Origin: Thermoleophilia bacterium
GTDB lineage: Bacteria; Actinomycetota; Thermoleophilia; Gaiellales; Gaiellaceae
Reading direction: 5' to 3'
Assembly (NCBI GenBank): GCA_025936595.1
Contig: JAICTB010000002.1
Span: forward strand, 1-32,665
DNA: 32,665 nt
Each line of letters opens with the position of its first letter. Positions within the stretch are counted from its first letter, which is position 1. The position numbers and the translations under genes were made by a program. Under the pieces are notes generated by a model that was given only the letters and a program-made list of their open reading frames with translations, was not told the DNA's origin and did no database searches. Positions 22,975 to 30,303 of the stretch are shown in pieces.

Positions 22975-24477
22975 GTGAGGATCGCGACCTACACCCGTAT
23001 CTCGACCGACGAGGAGCACCAGCCTTACTCGCTCGAGGCTCAGGCCGTGCGTCTCGCGGCCTATGTGGAGAGTCAGGAGGGCTGGCGGATCACGCGCCGC
23101 TTTACCGACCAGGCATCCGGCGCGAGCCTCGAGCGGCCCGGCCTGGAGCGGGCGTTGAAGGAGGCGGACGCGAAGCGGTTCGACCTGCTGCTCGTCTACC
23201 GCGTCGACCGCCTGTCGCGGTCGGTGCGCGGGCTCGCGCATGTGCTTGAGCAACTCGACCAGGCCGAGGTGCTCTTCCGCTCGGCGACGGAGCCGTTCGA
23301 CACCTCTAGTTCGGCGGGGCGGATGATGGTGCAGATGCTCGGCGTGTTCGCGGAGTTCGAGCGGGCGACGATTGTCGAGCGGGTGATCGCCGGCATGGAA
23401 CGCAAGGCCGCCCGCGGCGAATGGAACGGCGGCTCCGTGCCCTTCGGCTACCGCCTCGACGCCGAACGCCGCTACCTCGAACCCGAACCGGCCGAAGCAG
23501 CCGTCGTCGAGGAGATCTTCGAGCGGTACGTCGAGCGACTGCACGGCACGCAAGCGATCGCTCGCTGGCTCAGCGGGCGCGGTTACCGGACGAAGCAGAG
23601 TAAGCCGTTCAATCCGCAAGCTGTGCTGACGATCCTGCGCAACCGCGCTTATCTCGGCCAGATCAGTTTCCGCGGCACCCATCACGCCGCACCCCACACG
23701 CCGCTGATCGAGGCGGCGTTGTTCGAGCGGGCGCAGGCGATCTTGCGCGAGCGCGGCGAGGATCACTCGTTGCGCCGCTCGAACCAGTCCGACTACCTGC
23801 TCACGGGGCTCGTGAAGTGCGTCCGCTGCGGCAAGCGCTACCTCGGCGCCGCCGCGAACGGCAACGGCGGCCGCTACCGCTACTACGTCTGCTTCTCACG
23901 GCAACGCTACGGCCGAGGGACCTGTGACGCGGACAGCCTCCCCGCCGACGAGCTCGAGCAGGCAATCCTGGAGCAGCTGCAAGACCTACTCGCGCGCGAG
24001 GACGACGTGCGCGAGGCGATCAGCGTCGCCTTCGCCGACCTCACCAAACAGCAGCCGAAACGCGACGCCGAACTCACTCGCATCGACGCGGACATCCGGA
24101 AGGTCGACGAGGCGCTCGATCGCTACTTCCGCGCCTTCGAGAACGGCTCGATGCCCGAGCAGGCGTGCGCGCCCCGAATCGCCGATCTCACCAAGCGGCT
24201 CTCAGAACTTCAGGCCCGTCGCGACGAACTCGCCGCGGACGCCGCCGACACCCCTGAACCTTTGAGCGAGGACGACCTCCACGCTCTCCAAGCACACGTC
24301 GCCCAAGTGATCGCCGACGGCGAGCCCGCCGCTCGCAAGGCACTGCTGCAAGCACTCGTCGACGAGATCCGCGTCGCAAGCCGCGACGAGATCTATCCCT
24401 TCTTCACATTGCCGACGGTTCGACCACCGTACGGATCAGTGCCCCCGACAAGAATCGAACTTGTGCACACGGTTTAG
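22975..24477 (+). CDS. Large serine recombinase (resolvase/recombinase/zinc ribbon)
   Basis: The 500-residue protein opens with MRIATYTRISTDEEHQPYSLEAQ, in which the Ser of YTRIS (Ser10) is the nucleophile. The resolvase domain (1-150) has LLVYRVDRLSRSVRGL and MMVQMLGVFAEFERATIVER. A recombinase domain (about 165-265) follows with a linker helix and ARWLSGRGYRTKQSKPFNPQAVLTILRNRAYLG. A zinc ribbon begins near residue 282 (CVRCGKRYLG...YVCFSRQRYGRGTC), then a coiled coil typical of large serine integrases. The last ~13 codons read through the antisense strand of the tRNA-Arg gene, and the TAG lies opposite its anticodon arm, so the true original C-terminus may have been altered at the junction. 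Start GTG follows the preceding stop directly. Confidence 0.93.
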   Translation: MRIATYTRISTDEEHQPYSLEAQAVRLAAYVESQEGWRITRRFTDQASGASLERPGLERALKEADAKRFDLLLVYRVDRLSRSVRGLAHVLEQLDQAEVLFRSATEPFDTSSSAGRMMVQMLGVFAEFERATIVERVIAGMERKAARGEWNGGSVPFGYRLDAERRYLEPEPAEAAVVEEIFERYVERLHGTQAIARWLSGRGYRTKQSKPFNPQAVLTILRNRAYLGQISFRGTHHAAPHTPLIEAALFERAQAILRERGEDHSLRRSNQSDYLLTGLVKCVRCGKRYLGAAANGNGGRYRYYVCFSRQRYGRGTCDADSLPADELEQAILEQLQDLLAREDDVREAISVAFADLTKQQPKRDAELTRIDADIRKVDEALDRYFRAFENGSMPEQACAPRIADLTKRLSELQARRDELAADAADTPEPLSEDDLHALQAHVAQVIADGEPAARKALLQALVDEIRVASRDEIYPFFTLPTVRPPYGSVPPTRIELVHTV

Positions 24478-24511
24478 GAAACCGTTGCTCTATCCACTGA
24501 GCTACGGGGGC
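24440..24511 (-). tRNA. tRNA-Arg (anticodon CCT)
   Basis: On the minus strand the sequence folds into a complete cloverleaf of 72 nt: acceptor GCCCCCG / CGGGGGC with discriminator A, D stem GCTC/GAGC, anticodon stem ACGGT/ACCGT with loop TTCCTAA (anticodon CCT, reading AGG), short variable loop, and T stem ACAAG/CTTGT with loop TTCGATT. CCA is not encoded. The 3' half overlaps the last codons of the serine recombinase on the opposite strand, marking it as an integration site. Confidence 0.93.
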
Positions 24512-24535
24512 GCGTCGGCCCCAGCGTAACCGCCT

Positions 24536-26101
24536 CTAGTCCTCGATCGTGACGAGGGTGCCGATCGGGGTGTACGGCCACACTTTCGCGGCCGAGGCGA
24601 GCGGGAGCTCGACGCAGCCGAGGCTCTGCGGCGTGCCGAAGGAATTGCGATTGAACGCGTGCAGCGCTTCGCCGCCGTGGAAGTAGCTGATCCAGCGGAT
24701 CCCCGGATCGTTGTAGTGCGAGCCGTCGGGATTCGTGCCGCTCATCGTGCCGACCGGGATGTGCTCGAACACCGGGAACGTCCCGAGCGCGGTCGGCGCC
24801 GCCGGCACGCCGGTGTTGCCCGGCGAGGTGAGCACCACGTCGCCGTTGTGCCACAGCGTCAGGAGCTGCGGCACGTTTCGGTGCACGAAGACATAGCTGT
24901 AGCCGTCCCGGCGCTGCTTGCCCGCGACCGCGTCGACGAGCAGCGCGTGCCAGACATCGGCCCCGGCGATGCCGTCGACCGTCAGCCCGTGCTCGTCCTG
25001 GAACATCATCACCGCGCCGCGGACGATCGTGTTCGGCTCGCCGAGCCGCCAGAGCTCCTGCAGCTCGTGCGGTGTATTCGGGTAGCGCCAGGTGAACTCG
25101 CCGGCCGGCGGATCGACCGCGGCGGTGAGCTGCGCGCCCGCCGTTCGCGCAACCTCGTCGTCGTCCGGTGACCACGCGAGCGGCAGGTAGCCCTGCTCGG
25201 CGAGCAGCTGCTGCAGCCGCAGGAACGAGGCGGGCGCGACGGTCCAGCCGATCGCGCGCGACGCATCGACCGTGTCGCCGGTCGCGCTGCTGACGGCAAC
25301 CGTGTGCGGGAAGCGAACGTGCAGGCGGCTCGCGAAATGCGCGCCGAAGCCGGACGAGCGGAACTCGAGCGTGTGGCTGTCGGTCTGCAGCCAGCGGCCC
25401 GGGACGCCGGGCGAGAGCGTCGGCTGCGTCGAACCGAGCACCTCCGAGATCGGGTGCGAGAACGTGAGCCGCAGCGACGCTGACGGGTCGATCTGGGCGC
25501 CGGGCGCCGGGCTCGCGAGGACGACCGGCTCGCTCGCCGGCGGGAACCACGTCACCTTCACCGGCGCGCCGAGCCGCTCCCACGAGCGTGCGGCGACGGC
25601 TATGTCGATCGACCCCGCACGTGACTTCGCAGGCAGCGCGACGGACGTGCCGCCCACCGAGACACGGCCGTGGCCGAACGAGACCGAGCTGACCGCGGTG
25701 TCGAAGCGCACGCGCGGCGGTGCCCCCGGGCGAGCAGTCGGCCAGCGGTTGCGCACGTGCGCGACGGGCGCGTGCACCGTCAGCGTCTCGCGCCGCTCCT
25801 TGCCGAGCAGCCAGCTCGACCAGCCCGGGCGCCTGACGACGACCGCCACCGAGACCTCTTCTCCGGGTGTGACGCGTGTCGTCGGCGTCAGGCGCCCGCC
25901 GGCGACGTCGAGCCGGATCGGGCGACCTCCTGGGCCGGTCGCCCGGACGCGCTCGACCGAGCCCGCGAACGGCTGCAGGTCGATGCGCGCGAGCGCCGAG
26001 GCGTCGCCGGCGAGCGTCGCGCCCGACCAGAGATAGACGGCACCGGCGGCAGCCGCGAGCAGCGCGGCAACGGCGACGGCGGCAATCGCGGCCCGTGTCA
26101 C
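24536..26101 (-). CDS. L,D-transpeptidase (YkuD) with Ig-like and peptidoglycan-binding regions
   Basis: The 521-residue protein starts with a membrane anchor/signal (AAIAAVAVAALLAAAAGAVYLW), followed by Ig-like beta domains (about 45-290), a helical peptidoglycan-binding-like segment (LQQLLAEQGYLPLAW... and VRGAVMMFQDEHGLTVDGIAGADVWHALL, about 295-385), and a YkuD catalytic domain to the end. The active site reads HAFNRNSFGTPQSLGCVEL: His and Cys are present at normal spacing, while the usual SHGC is SLGC. It should act outside the membrane, cross-linking peptidoglycan or attaching proteins to it. A TATTCT box ends 6 nt before the GTG start, so it is leaderless. It is just 24 bp downstream of the tRNA 5' end. 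Confidence 0.9.
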   Translation of the reverse strand: MTRAAIAAVAVAALLAAAAGAVYLWSGATLAGDASALARIDLQPFAGSVERVRATGPGGRPIRLDVAGGRLTPTTRVTPGEEVSVAVVVRRPGWSSWLLGKERRETLTVHAPVAHVRNRWPTARPGAPPRVRFDTAVSSVSFGHGRVSVGGTSVALPAKSRAGSIDIAVAARSWERLGAPVKVTWFPPASEPVVLASPAPGAQIDPSASLRLTFSHPISEVLGSTQPTLSPGVPGRWLQTDSHTLEFRSSGFGAHFASRLHVRFPHTVAVSSATGDTVDASRAIGWTVAPASFLRLQQLLAEQGYLPLAWSPDDDEVARTAGAQLTAAVDPPAGEFTWRYPNTPHELQELWRLGEPNTIVRGAVMMFQDEHGLTVDGIAGADVWHALLVDAVAGKQRRDGYSYVFVHRNVPQLLTLWHNGDVVLTSPGNTGVPAAPTALGTFPVFEHIPVGTMSGTNPDGSHYNDPGIRWISYFHGGEALHAFNRNSFGTPQSLGCVELPLASAAKVWPYTPIGTLVTIED

Positions 26102-26107
26102 TCCAAA

Positions 26108-26113
26108 AGAATA
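26108..26113 (-). promoter_or_regulatory. Leaderless -10 box of the L,D-transpeptidase gene
   Basis: On the minus strand TATTCT is followed by TTTGGA and then the GTG start at 26101, so transcription begins at or next to the start codon. The -35 region is GC-rich without a clear match. The MITE-like element begins 45 bp upstream. Confidence 0.5.
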
Positions 26114-26158
26114 TGGCCGTTTTCCGCCGGGGACGAATCGCGCGTGTGCAAGCGTTTA

Positions 26159-26321
26159 GAAGCTCTCACAGAATGAGCGTTGTGCCGCCCGGCCGCGCTC
26201 GGCGCGGCGCGATGCTGTGTCCTCGGTCGTCCCGATAGTCTTGACTATCGGGAAGCCCTGCGTCCTGGCCTCGCACCACCGATCGCACCCGGATCGACGA
26301 ACGTCATTCTGTGAGAGCTTC
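26159..26321. mobile_element. 163-bp MITE-like element with 18-bp perfect terminal inverted repeats
   Basis: GAAGCTCTCACAGAATGA (26159-26176) and its exact reverse complement (26304-26321) bound a 163-bp element. Both ends are flanked by TTA (26156-26158 and 26322-26324), a 3-bp target duplication of the TNA type seen with some IS5-family elements. In the centre CCCGATAGTC-TT-GACTATCGGG (26231-26252) is a perfect 10-bp stem. It contains no transposase gene, so it must have been moved in trans. Confidence 0.75.
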
Positions 26322-26332
26322 TTACCCCACTC

Positions 26333-27565
26333 GTGGCGAACCTCGGCGTCATCCGCGGCGGTGCCCTCTACGTCGGCGCGCTGGTCGGCCCCGGCCTGCT
26401 GCTCGTACCCGCGCTCGCAGCCCAGGCGGCCGGCGCGGCGTCGATCGTCGCGTGGGGCGCCCTGCTCGTCCTCTCTGCGCCGCTCGCCGTCACCTTCGCC
26501 GCGCTCGGCGTGCGCCACCCCGTCGCAGGCGGCGTCTCGGCCTACGTCCGCGAAGGGCTCGGCGACGATGCCGCGGCCGTCACCGGCGGCTGGTTCCTCG
26601 CCGCGGTCGCACTCGGCGCGCCGGCGGTCTCGCTCATCGGCGGCTACTACGTCGCCGATCTCACCGGCTCCGGCACTCCGGTCGCCGCGGCCGTCGGCCT
26701 CGCGATGTTCGCCGCCGTGCTCGCCGCGAACCTCTTCGGCGTGCGCGTCTCGTCCGGCTTCCAGCTCGCGCTCTCGTCGGCGCTGATCGTCGTCGTTGCC
26801 GTGGCGGTCGTCGTCGCGCTGCCGTCGCGCGGCGGGGACAACTGGTCGCCGTTCGCCCCGCACGGCTGGTGGGCGATCGGCACCTCGGCCAACATCCTCG
26901 TCTGGCTGTTCGTCGGCTGGGAGGCGGTCGCCCAGCTCGCCGGCGAGTTTCGCCGGCCGGGCGTCGACCTGCCGCGGGCCGCTGCGCTCGCGTTCGGCGT
27001 CGTGACGATCCTCTACGGCGGCGTCGCGGTCGCGACGATCGGCGTCACGGCCGGTACGCACTCGCGCGTGCCGCTCGCCGACCTCATCTCCGTCGGGTTC
27101 GGCCGCGCCGGGCGCGACGCGACGGCGGTGCTCGCGGTCGCGCTCACGATGGGGACGATGAACGTCTACCTCGCCGGCACGGCGAAGCTGACCGCGGCGC
27201 TCGCCGCCGAGGGTGCGCTGCCGCTCTGGTTCGCCGGCGGCCGCGAGCGCTCGATCCCGCGCCGCCCGCTGCTCGTCTACGCGCCTGTCGTCTTCGCCGT
27301 CATCGCCGTCGTGCTCGCGGGGGTCGGGACGACGTCGGAGTTGATCCGCGCGACGTCCGCCTGCTTCATCGCCGTCTACGTGATCGCGCTGCTCTCTGCG
27401 GTACGCATCCTCGACGGGCCGGTGCGCGCCGCCGCCGCCGTCTCGCTCGTGCTCTCCGGACTCGTCGCCGTCTTCTCCGCCGCGTATCTCGCCGTCCCGG
27501 TGGTCGCCGGCGTGCTCGCGTTCGCGCTCCGGCGCCGGCTCCAGCCTCGCGCCGTCGCGGTGTAG
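26333..27565 (+). CDS. APC-superfamily amino acid/amine permease
   Basis: The 410-residue protein begins GTG (26333), giving MANLGVIRGGALYVGALVGPGLLLVPALAAQAAG. The Gly-rich GALVGPGLLL in helix 1 is the substrate-binding unwound segment of APC-type transporters, and the second repeat has GWEAVAQLAGEFRRPGVDLPRA, matching the 'E...NP.R..P.A' motif after helix 6. About 11-12 membrane helices are present. The substrate is likely an amino acid or amine but is not determined. The MITE-like element ends only 9 bp before this start, so the native promoter has been displaced and the gene may be read from within the element or be poorly expressed. Confidence 0.88.
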   Translation: MANLGVIRGGALYVGALVGPGLLLVPALAAQAAGAASIVAWGALLVLSAPLAVTFAALGVRHPVAGGVSAYVREGLGDDAAAVTGGWFLAAVALGAPAVSLIGGYYVADLTGSGTPVAAAVGLAMFAAVLAANLFGVRVSSGFQLALSSALIVVVAVAVVVALPSRGGDNWSPFAPHGWWAIGTSANILVWLFVGWEAVAQLAGEFRRPGVDLPRAAALAFGVVTILYGGVAVATIGVTAGTHSRVPLADLISVGFGRAGRDATAVLAVALTMGTMNVYLAGTAKLTAALAAEGALPLWFAGGRERSIPRRPLLVYAPVVFAVIAVVLAGVGTTSELIRATSACFIAVYVIALLSAVRILDGPVRAAAAVSLVLSGLVAVFSAAYLAVPVVAGVLAFALRRRLQPRAVAV

Positions 27566-27574
27566 CGTCGGGCC

Positions 27575-27955
27575 GTGCACGAGACGCGCATCCAGACACG
27601 CTGGACCGACTTCGACGCGCTCGGCCACCTCACGCACGTCGCCTACCCCGTGCTCCTCGACGAGGCGCGCGACTCGTTCCTCGCGAGCAGGATCGGCTCG
27701 TTCGCCGAGTGGCCGTCGGTGATCGTGCACCTCTCGGTCGACTACAAGCGGGAGATCGCGCACCCTGCGCCCGAGCTCGTGGTGCGTACGCGGGTCGCCG
27801 AGTTGGGGCGGACGAGCGTGACGTTTGAGCAAGAGGTCGTCGGCCCGGACGGCGCCGTCGCGGCGAGCTCGCGCTCGGTGCTCGTCGCCTGGGACGCCGG
27901 CGCGCGGGGCGCGCGCTCGATCGCGGACGACGAGCGCGCGAAGCTTGTCGGCTAG
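27575..27955 (+). CDS. Acyl-CoA thioesterase, 4HBT hotdog fold (FadM/YbgC-like)
   Basis: This 126-residue protein starts MHETRIQTRWTDFDALGHLTHVAYPVLLDEARDSF, the typical hotdog entry with catalytic Asp in TDFDALGHLTHVAY and the long central helix. VIVHLSVDYKREIAHPAPELVVRTRV and TSVTFEQEVV are the following strands. Members hydrolyse acyl-CoA or hydroxybenzoyl-CoA thioesters in the cytosol. The GTG start is 9 bp after the permease stop, so the two are co-transcribed, though no shared pathway is obvious. Its TAG stop overlaps the convergent nagA stop on the tetranucleotide CTAG. Confidence 0.9.
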   Translation: MHETRIQTRWTDFDALGHLTHVAYPVLLDEARDSFLASRIGSFAEWPSVIVHLSVDYKREIAHPAPELVVRTRVAELGRTSVTFEQEVVGPDGAVAASSRSVLVAWDAGARGARSIADDERAKLVG

Positions 27956-29043
27956 ACCGCGACGCGGACTTCGCCCCCGACGAAGACGCGCTCGATCTCG
28001 ATGCGGTCGTTCAGGACGACGATGTCCGCCGGCGCACCGATGTCCAGCCGGCCGAGCTCCGGATCGCCGAGCACACGTGCCGGCGTGGACGTCGCGGCCT
28101 CGAGCGCGTCCTCGATCGGCACGCCGAGGTCGTGCAGGTTCCGCACCGCCTCGATCATCGTCAGCACACTGCCCGCGAGCACGCCGTCGGGACCGCGCAC
28201 GGTTCCCTCGCTCACGTGCACGTCGAGGTTGCCGAGGCTGTACGAGCCGTCCGCGACGCCGGCGCCCGTGATCGCGTCGGTGACGAGTGCGAGCCGGCCG
28301 CGCGCCGCGCGCGCGGCGACGAGGACGGTCTCCGGCGCGAGATGGATGCCGTCGACGATCACGGAGACCACGACGTCGTCGCGTGCGAGCGCCGCACCGA
28401 TGATGCCAGGATCGCGGTGCAGGAACGGTCGCATCGCGTTGAAGAGGTGAGTAACGCTGCGCGCGCCGCGGTCGAAGGCGGCGTTCGCCTGCGCAGCCGT
28501 CGCGTCGCTGTGCCCGAGTGAGACGGCGACGCCACGCTCGAGCAGCCGGTCGATCAACTGCTCCGCACCCGCAAGCTCCGGCGCGAGCGTCATCAGGCGG
28601 ACCGGCCCCGCATCGAGCAACCGCTCGAGCAGCGCCGCGTCGGGGTCGCGCCGCGACGACGCCTCGTGCGTGCCGAGCCGGTTGGGCGAGAGGAAAGGCC
28701 CCTCGAGGTGCATGCCGAGGATCCGCGGTCTCGCCTCGCCCACCGGCACCTCGCGCATCGCCGCGAGGAGTTGCTGTTCGGGGCTCGTGATCAGCGTCGG
28801 GAGGTACGCCGTCACACCAGTCTCGAGCAGCGCCTCCCCGGCGCGGCGATAGCCGGCGACGTCGGCGTCGAGGAAGTCGACGCCGCCGAAGCCGTTCACC
28901 TGGAGATCGACGAAGCCGGGCACGGCAATGCCGCGGCCGCCGGGCGACGAGACCGCGACGGCGACGACCCGGCCGTCCTTCACCTCGACGTCGCCGGCGA
29001 CGAGCAGGCCGTCGACGAGCGCCGCTTCGACTCCGAGTTTCAT
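27952..29043 (-). CDS. nagA: N-acetylglucosamine-6-phosphate deacetylase
   Basis: The 363-residue amidohydrolase has the NagA set of motifs: PGFVDLQVNGFGG (42-54), metal ligand Glu114 in MHLEGPF, His178 in LGHSDA, His199 in THLFNAM, and the catalytic Asp256 in LVTDAITGAG. It converts GlcNAc-6-phosphate to glucosamine-6-phosphate and acetate. The ATG at 29043 is preceded by TAGACT 6 nt upstream and TTGACC at 18-bp spacing, i.e. a leaderless transcript. A DasR-like operator overlaps the -35. It is divergent from the ABC ATPase-GntR operon, which places it in an amino-sugar catabolic regulon. nagB and a GlcNAc kinase are not in the window. Confidence 0.93.
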   Translation of the reverse strand: MKLGVEAALVDGLLVAGDVEVKDGRVVAVAVSSPGGRGIAVPGFVDLQVNGFGGVDFLDADVAGYRRAGEALLETGVTAYLPTLITSPEQQLLAAMREVPVGEARPRILGMHLEGPFLSPNRLGTHEASSRRDPDAALLERLLDAGPVRLMTLAPELAGAEQLIDRLLERGVAVSLGHSDATAAQANAAFDRGARSVTHLFNAMRPFLHRDPGIIGAALARDDVVVSVIVDGIHLAPETVLVAARAARGRLALVTDAITGAGVADGSYSLGNLDVHVSEGTVRGPDGVLAGSVLTMIEAVRNLHDLGVPIEDALEAATSTPARVLGDPELGRLDIGAPADIVVLNDRIEIERVFVGGEVRVAV

Positions 29044-29049
29044 CGCGCC

Positions 29050-29084
29050 AGTCTAGAAGTGGTCCTACCCGTTGGTCAATACCA
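29050..29084 (-). promoter_or_regulatory. nagA promoter with GntR operator
   Basis: On the minus strand TTGACC (plus 29074-29079) and TAGACT (plus 29050-29055) are separated by 18 bp. TGGTCAATACCA (29073-29084) is close to the DasR/NagR-type operator TGGTCTAGACCA and covers the -35, so binding of the GntR protein would block transcription. The word TGGTATTGAC, read on the minus strand, recurs exactly at the solute-binding protein promoter. Confidence 0.65.
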
Positions 29085-29111
29085 GTAATCCAATTCGTGG
29101 CGAGAGCGGGC

Positions 29112-29140
29112 TTGTATCCGCCCGAGCTGGTCTATACCAT
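29112..29140 (+). promoter_or_regulatory. Promoter and GntR operator of the ATPase-regulator operon
   Basis: TTGTAT (29112-29117), 17-bp spacer, TACCAT (29135-29140), then 8 nt to the ATG: a leaderless promoter. TGGTCTATACCA (29128-29139) differs from the DasR consensus TGGTCTAGACCA at one base and lies over the -10, so the regulator should repress its own operon. Confidence 0.65.
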
Positions 29141-29148
29141 CGCACGCG

Positions 29149-30303
29149 ATGGCGGAGATCCGGCTCGACCAGGTGACGAAGGCGTTCGGCTCGGTCACGG
29201 CCGTGGACGACGTCTCCGTGACGATCGCCGACGGCGAATTCCTCGTCCTCGTCGGGCCGTCCGGCTGCGGCAAGTCGACCCTGCTGCGGATGATCGCCGG
29301 CCTCGAACAGGCGACCGCGGGCGCGATCTGGATCGGCGAGCGAGACGTCACCGAGCTGCCGCCGCGGAGCCGCGACGTCGCAATGGTCTTCCAGACGTAC
29401 GCCCTCTATCCACACATGACGGTGCGCCAGAACATGGGCTACGGGCTGAAGGCGCGACGCACGCCGAAGCCCGAGATTGCGCGGCGCGTCGACGACGTCG
29501 CCGAGCTGCTCGGGATGAGCGATCTCCTCGACCGCCGGCCGGCGCAGCTCTCGGGCGGCCAACGCCAGCGGGTGGCGATGGGCCGCGCGATCGTGCGCCA
29601 GCCGCAGGCGTTCCTGCTCGACGAGCCGCTCTCGAATCTCGATGCGAAGCTGCGCGTCGGCATGCGCGCGTCGCTCGCACAGCTGCACCAGCGACTCGGC
29701 GTGACGACCGTCTACGTCACGCACGACCAGACAGAGGCGATGACGCTCGGCCAGCGCGTTGCCGTGATGCGGGACGGGCGCATCCTCCAGTGCGACCGGC
29801 CGCAGGCGCTCTACGGACGGCCGGAAAATCTCTTCATCGCGGCCTTCATCGGCTCGCCGGCGATGAACCTCGTCGAGGCTGCGATCGAGGGCGACACCGT
29901 GCGCTTCGGGCAGTACCGCATCCCGCTCGCGACTCGGCCTGACGCCGGGCGGGTCGTGCTCGGGATCCGGCCCGAGAGCTTCGAGGACGCGGCCTTCGCG
30001 CCGGGCCGTCCCACGATCTCCGTTCACGTGGAGGTGCTCGAGGAGCTCGGCTCGGATGCGCACGTCTTCTTCCACGTCGACGCGCCACCGAAGACCGCCG
30101 AGGTGCTGGAATCGGCTTCGGAAGGCGGTTTGCTGGCCGCCGACCGGGCACTCTTCACGGCCCGCGTCGACGCGCGCACCGCCGCCCGCGTGGGCGGCAC
30201 GCTCGCGCTCGCGGTCGACCCGGCGCGCTTCCACTTCTTCGACCCCGAGACGGGAGACCGGCTCGAGGCCGCCGCCGCTCCACAGCTCGTGGGCGCTCGT
30301 TGA
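29149..30303 (+). CDS. Sugar ABC transporter ATPase, MsmK/UgpC (MsiK) family
   Basis: The 384-residue protein has all ABC ATPase motifs: Walker A GPSGCGKST (about 37-45), Q-loop, signature LSGGQRQRVAMGRA, Walker B FLLDEPLSNLD, and the switch His in VTHDQTEAM. The C-terminal ~140 residues are the MOI/TOBE-like regulatory domain found in carbohydrate importers. Such ATPases often serve several sugar transporters. Here it is in an operon with the GntR regulator and 0.9 kb upstream of the solute-binding protein, so it probably powers that importer. The ATG at 29149 follows a leaderless promoter. Confidence 0.93.
   Translation: MAEIRLDQVTKAFGSVTAVDDVSVTIADGEFLVLVGPSGCGKSTLLRMIAGLEQATAGAIWIGERDVTELPPRSRDVAMVFQTYALYPHMTVRQNMGYGLKARRTPKPEIARRVDDVAELLGMSDLLDRRPAQLSGGQRQRVAMGRAIVRQPQAFLLDEPLSNLDAKLRVGMRASLAQLHQRLGVTTVYVTHDQTEAMTLGQRVAVMRDGRILQCDRPQALYGRPENLFIAAFIGSPAMNLVEAAIEGDTVRFGQYRIPLATRPDAGRVVLGIRPESFEDAAFAPGRPTISVHVEVLEELGSDAHVFFHVDAPPKTAEVLESASEGGLLAADRALFTARVDARTAARVGGTLALAVDPARFHFFDPETGDRLEAAAAPQLVGAR

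Larger units (their letters stand above)
22107..24511 (+). mobile_element. Recombinase module abutting a tRNA gene (end of an integrated element)
   Basis: The structured leader, leader peptide, 88-aa protein and serine recombinase form one unit that ends in the 3' half of tRNA-Arg. An integrase gene next to a tRNA 3' end is the standard layout of one end of an integrative element. The other end is not certain; candidates are the tRNA fragment at 12388-12410 (12-kb element) or a nearer site such as the dyad at 21803-21838. No conjugation or phage structural genes are present in the interval. Confidence 0.45.

Noticed and set aside
22483-23766. 427-codon minus-strand frame opposite the recombinase
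   Set aside because: Antisense shadow that crosses the palindromic leader; recombinase motifs on the plus strand are decisive.
26231-26252. CCCGATAGTC-TT-GACTATCGGG read as a stand-alone intrinsic terminator
   Set aside because: It lies in the centre of an element with terminal repeats and a target duplication, so it is better explained as part of the MITE, and no T-run follows.
26156-27832. 558-codon minus-strand frame opposite the APC permease
   Set aside because: The plus strand encodes a membrane transporter with family motifs; the frame simply runs on into the left end of the MITE-like element.
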